A DNA stretch of 8,563 nucleotides from Clostridiales bacterium (GTDB taxonomy: Bacteria > Bacillota > Peptococcia > Peptococcales > Peptococcaceae). The notes under the pieces are model-generated. The model was given only the letters and a program-made list of their open reading frames with translations, searched no databases and was not told the DNA's origin. A program made the translations under genes and the position numbers. Every line of letters begins with the position of its first letter. Within the stretch, counting starts at the first letter, position 1. The DNA lies in contig QAKL01000089.1 in assembly GCA_003343815.1 (NCBI GenBank), positions 1 to 8,563 on the forward strand, read 5' to 3'. Shown here piece after piece: positions 6,804 through 8,563 of the stretch.

Positions 6804-7832
6804 TTAACGCACGACATTATATAAAATCTGCAGATCTTTCTGCGAATCAGCGTAGCTTTTCAGCGACGATTTAGCTGTAAAATCCGTCTGATACTTTTCA
6901 TTATACTCGCTAAAAAGCTGCGGCAGTTTAGCCTCAAGCTCCTCTATAGAAATGCTCTTTTCCACGAAATTTCCTTGGTAATCTGTATACGTCCACTCGA
7001 CTACGCTCAAATTATCAATTAAAGCGACAAGGAAATAGGCGTTTTTCTCCATTTGATAATTCAGCTCGTCCTCCTGCCATTGCTCGCTTAAAATTTCAGT
7101 AAAATCAAAACTCCAGCTGTACGGCTCAGAGGAAGTATGCAGCTCATTTTTGTAATTTCCGCACACTTCGGCAATATTTAAAGCCTGCGCTACCCGGCCT
7201 ATCGCCGACAAATCGCCGACATAGGGTGTATGCGCCTTGTAAAGCGCGCTTACTTTCGGAATAATGCCAACGCCGTCCTGCCAGACCACCTCGCCAAAAA
7301 GGCTAATCTGCTTCACCTCACCAATTTCAAATGAAAATTCATGCCCACCTGTGCTTAAAGGCGAAATAAGCACTTTTTTAGCCGTAATATCAATATAACC
7401 CTCATCTTCTGCATTTGTCGGAGCTATATTCCAGTGGCGAAAGCCCGAAGCAGAGTCTTTAGCCATCATATCTAAATAAATCCTGCCGTCATCCTGAAAG
7501 CATTGCCACGATATATCTCCGAGTGCTGCCGCGCGTCCGATATAAAAAGCCTGCGCCGCCCAGATGCCTACGACTGCCACCACCGCCGCAACAGCCGCCA
7601 GGATAATATTTTTATGATTCTTACGCTTAACTTTTTTCAAATAATCAATATCCTCCCGCGCGGTTTCTGTTTGAAGCGGCTCAAGTTTACTGTTCATCTG
7701 CCGATAGATATTAGCGCAATTCTCGCAGGTTTTCAAATGCTGCTCGACTTCCGCGCGGCTTTCCTCCGAAAGCAAATCGTCATTATATAAAGGCAGCAAA
7801 TCCCGCACGATATGGCATTTCAGCTCTCCCAT
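6804..7832 (-). CDS. Membrane anti-sigma factor, zinc-finger plus DUF4825-like domain
   Basis: This is the likely anti-sigma factor of the ECF sigma gene just upstream. The cytosolic N-terminus has a zf-HC2 (anti-sigma zinc finger) pattern: C6-H7, then H32-x3-C36-x2-C39. A single membrane helix follows at about residues 74-97 after a basic stretch (KKVKRKNHKN), then some 245 extracellular residues without further hydrophobic segments. Residues about 197-300 resemble DUF4825 (HTPYVGDLSAIG, then SEPYSW and VALIDNLSVVEW), a domain found in Bacillota membrane proteins, sometimes fused to zf-HC2; this assignment is from memory of the family pattern. The known role of such proteins is to hold the sigma factor inactive at the membrane until a signal releases it; the signal here is unknown. 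Start ATG 7830-7832 has GGAGGAG (7841-7847) 8 nt upstream, inside the sigma gene, and the two genes overlap by 13 nt. Confidence 0.85.
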   Translation of the reverse strand: MGELKCHIVRDLLPLYNDDLLSEESRAEVEQHLKTCENCANIYRQMNSKLEPLQTETAREDIDYLKKVKRKNHKNIILAAVAAVVAVVGIWAAQAFYIGRAAALGDISWQCFQDDGRIYLDMMAKDSASGFRHWNIAPTNAEDEGYIDITAKKVLISPLSTGGHEFSFEIGEVKQISLFGEVVWQDGVGIIPKVSALYKAHTPYVGDLSAIGRVAQALNIAEVCGNYKNELHTSSEPYSWSFDFTEILSEQWQEDELNYQMEKNAYFLVALIDNLSVVEWTYTDYQGNFVEKSISIEELEAKLPQLFSEYNEKYQTDFTAKSSLKSYADSQKDLQILYNVVR

Positions 7833-8317
7833 TTTTCTTCCTCCTCCAATAATTTTTCCTTACCGCGATAGTATGTCACTCTGGCCCAGTTTTCGCTCTG
7901 CCCCATGATTTCGCCGATCTGGCGATATGACAAATCCGCCGCCAGCCGCAAATAAATCACCTCGCGCATTTTATCCGGCAGAGTGTGCAGCCTATGCAAA
8001 AGCGCCATCATCTTCTCCTCGCCTGCAACTTTTTCGGCGCTGTCGGTAAGCACATTTTCATTTACCGCTGCCTCTTTCTGCTGCTGATATTTTTTCTCTT
8101 TCTGCCAATATTTGCGCAAGACGTTTTTAGCGATCGCGCACAGCCAGGTCGATACTTTCGCGCTGTGGTCAAATTTATGCAGCGAGCGCAGCGCCTGATA
8201 AAACGTCTCCTGCGTCAATTCCTCCGCCAGCTGCGGATCATGCGTCCGCAGTAATAAAAAGCCGTAAACCGTCTGCGCGTGCTCGCGGTAAACCTCCTCC
8301 AGATCCTCCCTCTGCAC
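7820..8317 (-). CDS. ECF-type RNA polymerase sigma factor
   Basis: A 165-residue group 4 (ECF) sigma factor directs RNA polymerase to a small stress or envelope regulon, probably including its own operon. Region 2 spans about residues 8-75, with QETFYQAL (36-43) and the -10-binding helix near WLCAIAKNVLRKYW (58-71). A glutamine/glutamate-rich linker follows, then region 4 at about 106-157 with LPDKMREVIYLRL and a helix-turn-helix, SYRQIGEIMGQSENWARVTYYR (130-151), the -35-binding unit. The end is very acidic (LLEEEEKWES). The start is GTG 8315-8317: AAAGGGAGGTGA (8322-8333) precedes it with 7 nt from GGAGG. The next gene, overlapping by 13 nt, is a zinc-finger membrane anti-sigma factor, the usual pairing. 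The exact ECF group cannot be named from the sequence alone; YlaC-like is one possibility. Confidence 0.92.
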   Translation of the reverse strand: MQREDLEEVYREHAQTVYGFLLLRTHDPQLAEELTQETFYQALRSLHKFDHSAKVSTWLCAIAKNVLRKYWQKEKKYQQQKEAAVNENVLTDSAEKVAGEEKMMALLHRLHTLPDKMREVIYLRLAADLSYRQIGEIMGQSENWARVTYYRGKEKLLEEEEKWES

Positions 8318-8321
8318 AGGC

Positions 8322-8333
8322 TCACCTCCCTTT
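8322..8333 (-). promoter_or_regulatory. Ribosome binding site supporting a GTG start for the sigma gene
   Basis: On the minus strand this reads AAAGGGAGGTGA, nearly the full anti-Shine-Dalgarno complement, with 7 nt between GGAGG and the GTG at 8317. No ATG lies in frame close by, so the GTG start is well supported. Confidence 0.8.
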
Positions 8334-8357
8334 TTGTTTTTACATTTATTAATCTCT

Positions 8358-8387
8358 ATTTTACCTTATTCGTTACATGAAAAGCAA
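8358..8387 (-). promoter_or_regulatory. Candidate promoter of the sigma/anti-sigma operon
   Basis: On the minus strand, TAAAAT (8358-8363, 5 of 6 to TATAAT) follows TTGCTT (8382-8387, 3 of 6) with an 18-bp spacer, giving a leader of about 35 nt. Between them lies TGTAACG (8371-8377), which resembles an ECF -35, but no CGTC-like -10 stands 16-17 bp after it. Housekeeping control is thus somewhat better supported than autoregulation; both are uncertain. Confidence 0.35.
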
Positions 8388-8394
8388 AATTTTT

Positions 8395-8406
8395 TTTTTG
8401 CAAAAA
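8395..8406. repeat. AT-rich palindrome next to a T10 tract
   Basis: TTTTTGCAAAAA is a perfect 12-bp palindrome whose left arm is the end of a ten-T run (8390-8399). It lies just upstream of the candidate sigma-operon promoter. It could be a bent-DNA or UP-like element, or simply low-complexity sequence. Confidence 0.3.
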
Positions 8407-8475
8407 GGTATAGGTTTTTTGTAAAATATTTAATCTGTACATTGCAGTAGGAACTGGCTTGTTCAACAATATATC

Positions 8476-8519
8476 AAACGAGGTGATTGAAGAGCCGTGC
8501 GGCGATTGAGCACTCGTTT
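8476..8519 (+). repeat. Inverted repeat in the right-edge non-coding region
   Basis: AAACGAGGTG (8476-8485) pairs with CACTCGTTT (8511-8519) over 9 bp with one bulged G, enclosing 25 nt that contain GCCGTGCGGC. Four T's follow (8517-8520). It could be a leader hairpin or a weak terminator for rightward transcription. Nothing coding is convincing from 8318 to the right edge. Confidence 0.4.
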
Positions 8520-8558
8520 TAAGGGGGTTAGGGTGATTGTTAAGAGGGTTTAAGGGGG
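8518..8558 (+). repeat. Direct repeat TTTAAGGGGG, two copies 31 bp apart, G-rich
   Basis: TTTAAGGGGG occurs at 8518-8527 and 8549-8558. The stretch holds four G-runs (8523-8527, 8531-8533, 8546-8548, 8554-8559) on the plus strand. The last run, AAGGGGGG, could be the Shine-Dalgarno of a rightward gene starting just beyond the window. Confidence 0.5.
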
Positions 8559-8563
8559 GAAAT

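Noticed and set aside
7503..7790. 95-residue plus-strand open frame within the anti-sigma gene
   Set aside because: Antisense to a clearly coding zinc-finger/membrane protein; no ribosome site or recognisable domain.
8371..8377. TGTAACG as an ECF -35 element for autoregulation of the sigma operon
   Set aside because: No CGTC- or CGTA-like -10 occurs 16-17 bp downstream; the short match can arise by chance.
8414..8509. Open frame ending FNNISNEVIEEPCGD, considered as an AgrD-like autoinducer peptide
   Set aside because: There is no ATG or GTG start with a proper ribosome site, no amphipathic leader, and the cysteine context does not match the cyclic lactone peptide pattern.
8497..8553. Possible 18-codon peptide starting at GTG 8497 (MRRLSTRFKGVRVIVKRV)
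   Set aside because: The only nearby Shine-Dalgarno-like GAGGTGA is too far from the GTG (about 13 nt), the frame is very short, and its end lies in the G-rich repeat. A leader peptide is not excluded but is unsupported.

Overview
The window reads as chromosomal DNA of an endospore-forming member of the Bacillota (Firmicutes). The strongest evidence is a complete spoIIE, a gene confined to endospore formers. Shine-Dalgarno sequences close to the AAGGAGGTGA consensus stand before every gene, GTG and probably TTG are used as start codons, leucine is often TTA, and intrinsic terminators end in T-runs. I cannot place it more finely than class level (Clostridia, Negativicutes or a relative). No phage, transposon, CRISPR array, tRNA or rRNA was seen.

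Layout. (1) Positions 1-314, minus strand: the N-terminal part of an unrecognised gene that runs off the left edge. (2) Positions 315-515: a divergent intergenic region with a candidate promoter in each direction. (3) Positions 516-2738, plus: spoIIE as a single-gene unit, with a perfect terminator hairpin built over its last codons and stop. (4) Positions 2739-2852: an extended -10 promoter and a short palindrome in the leader. (5) Positions 2853-6763, plus: sbcD and sbcC, overlapping by 13 nt, coding for the SbcCD (Mre11-Rad50 type) nuclease-ATPase. (6) Positions 6764-6803: a 14-bp-stem bidirectional terminator shared by two converging operons. (7) Positions 6804-8317, minus: an ECF sigma factor gene followed by its overlapping membrane anti-sigma gene (zinc-finger plus a DUF4825-like domain). 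(8) Positions 8318-8563: the sigma gene's upstream region, then a structured G-rich stretch at the right edge that probably belongs to the leader of a gene outside the window.

Functionally there are three separate units: sporulation compartment signalling (SpoIIE dephosphorylates the anti-anti-sigma SpoIIAA and so releases sigma-F), DNA end and hairpin processing (SbcCD), and an envelope- or environment-responsive sigma/anti-sigma switch. The core genes look ordinary and intact. I see no convincing new multi-gene system. The least explained parts are the left-edge gene, the right-edge G-rich element and the signal sensed by the anti-sigma factor.
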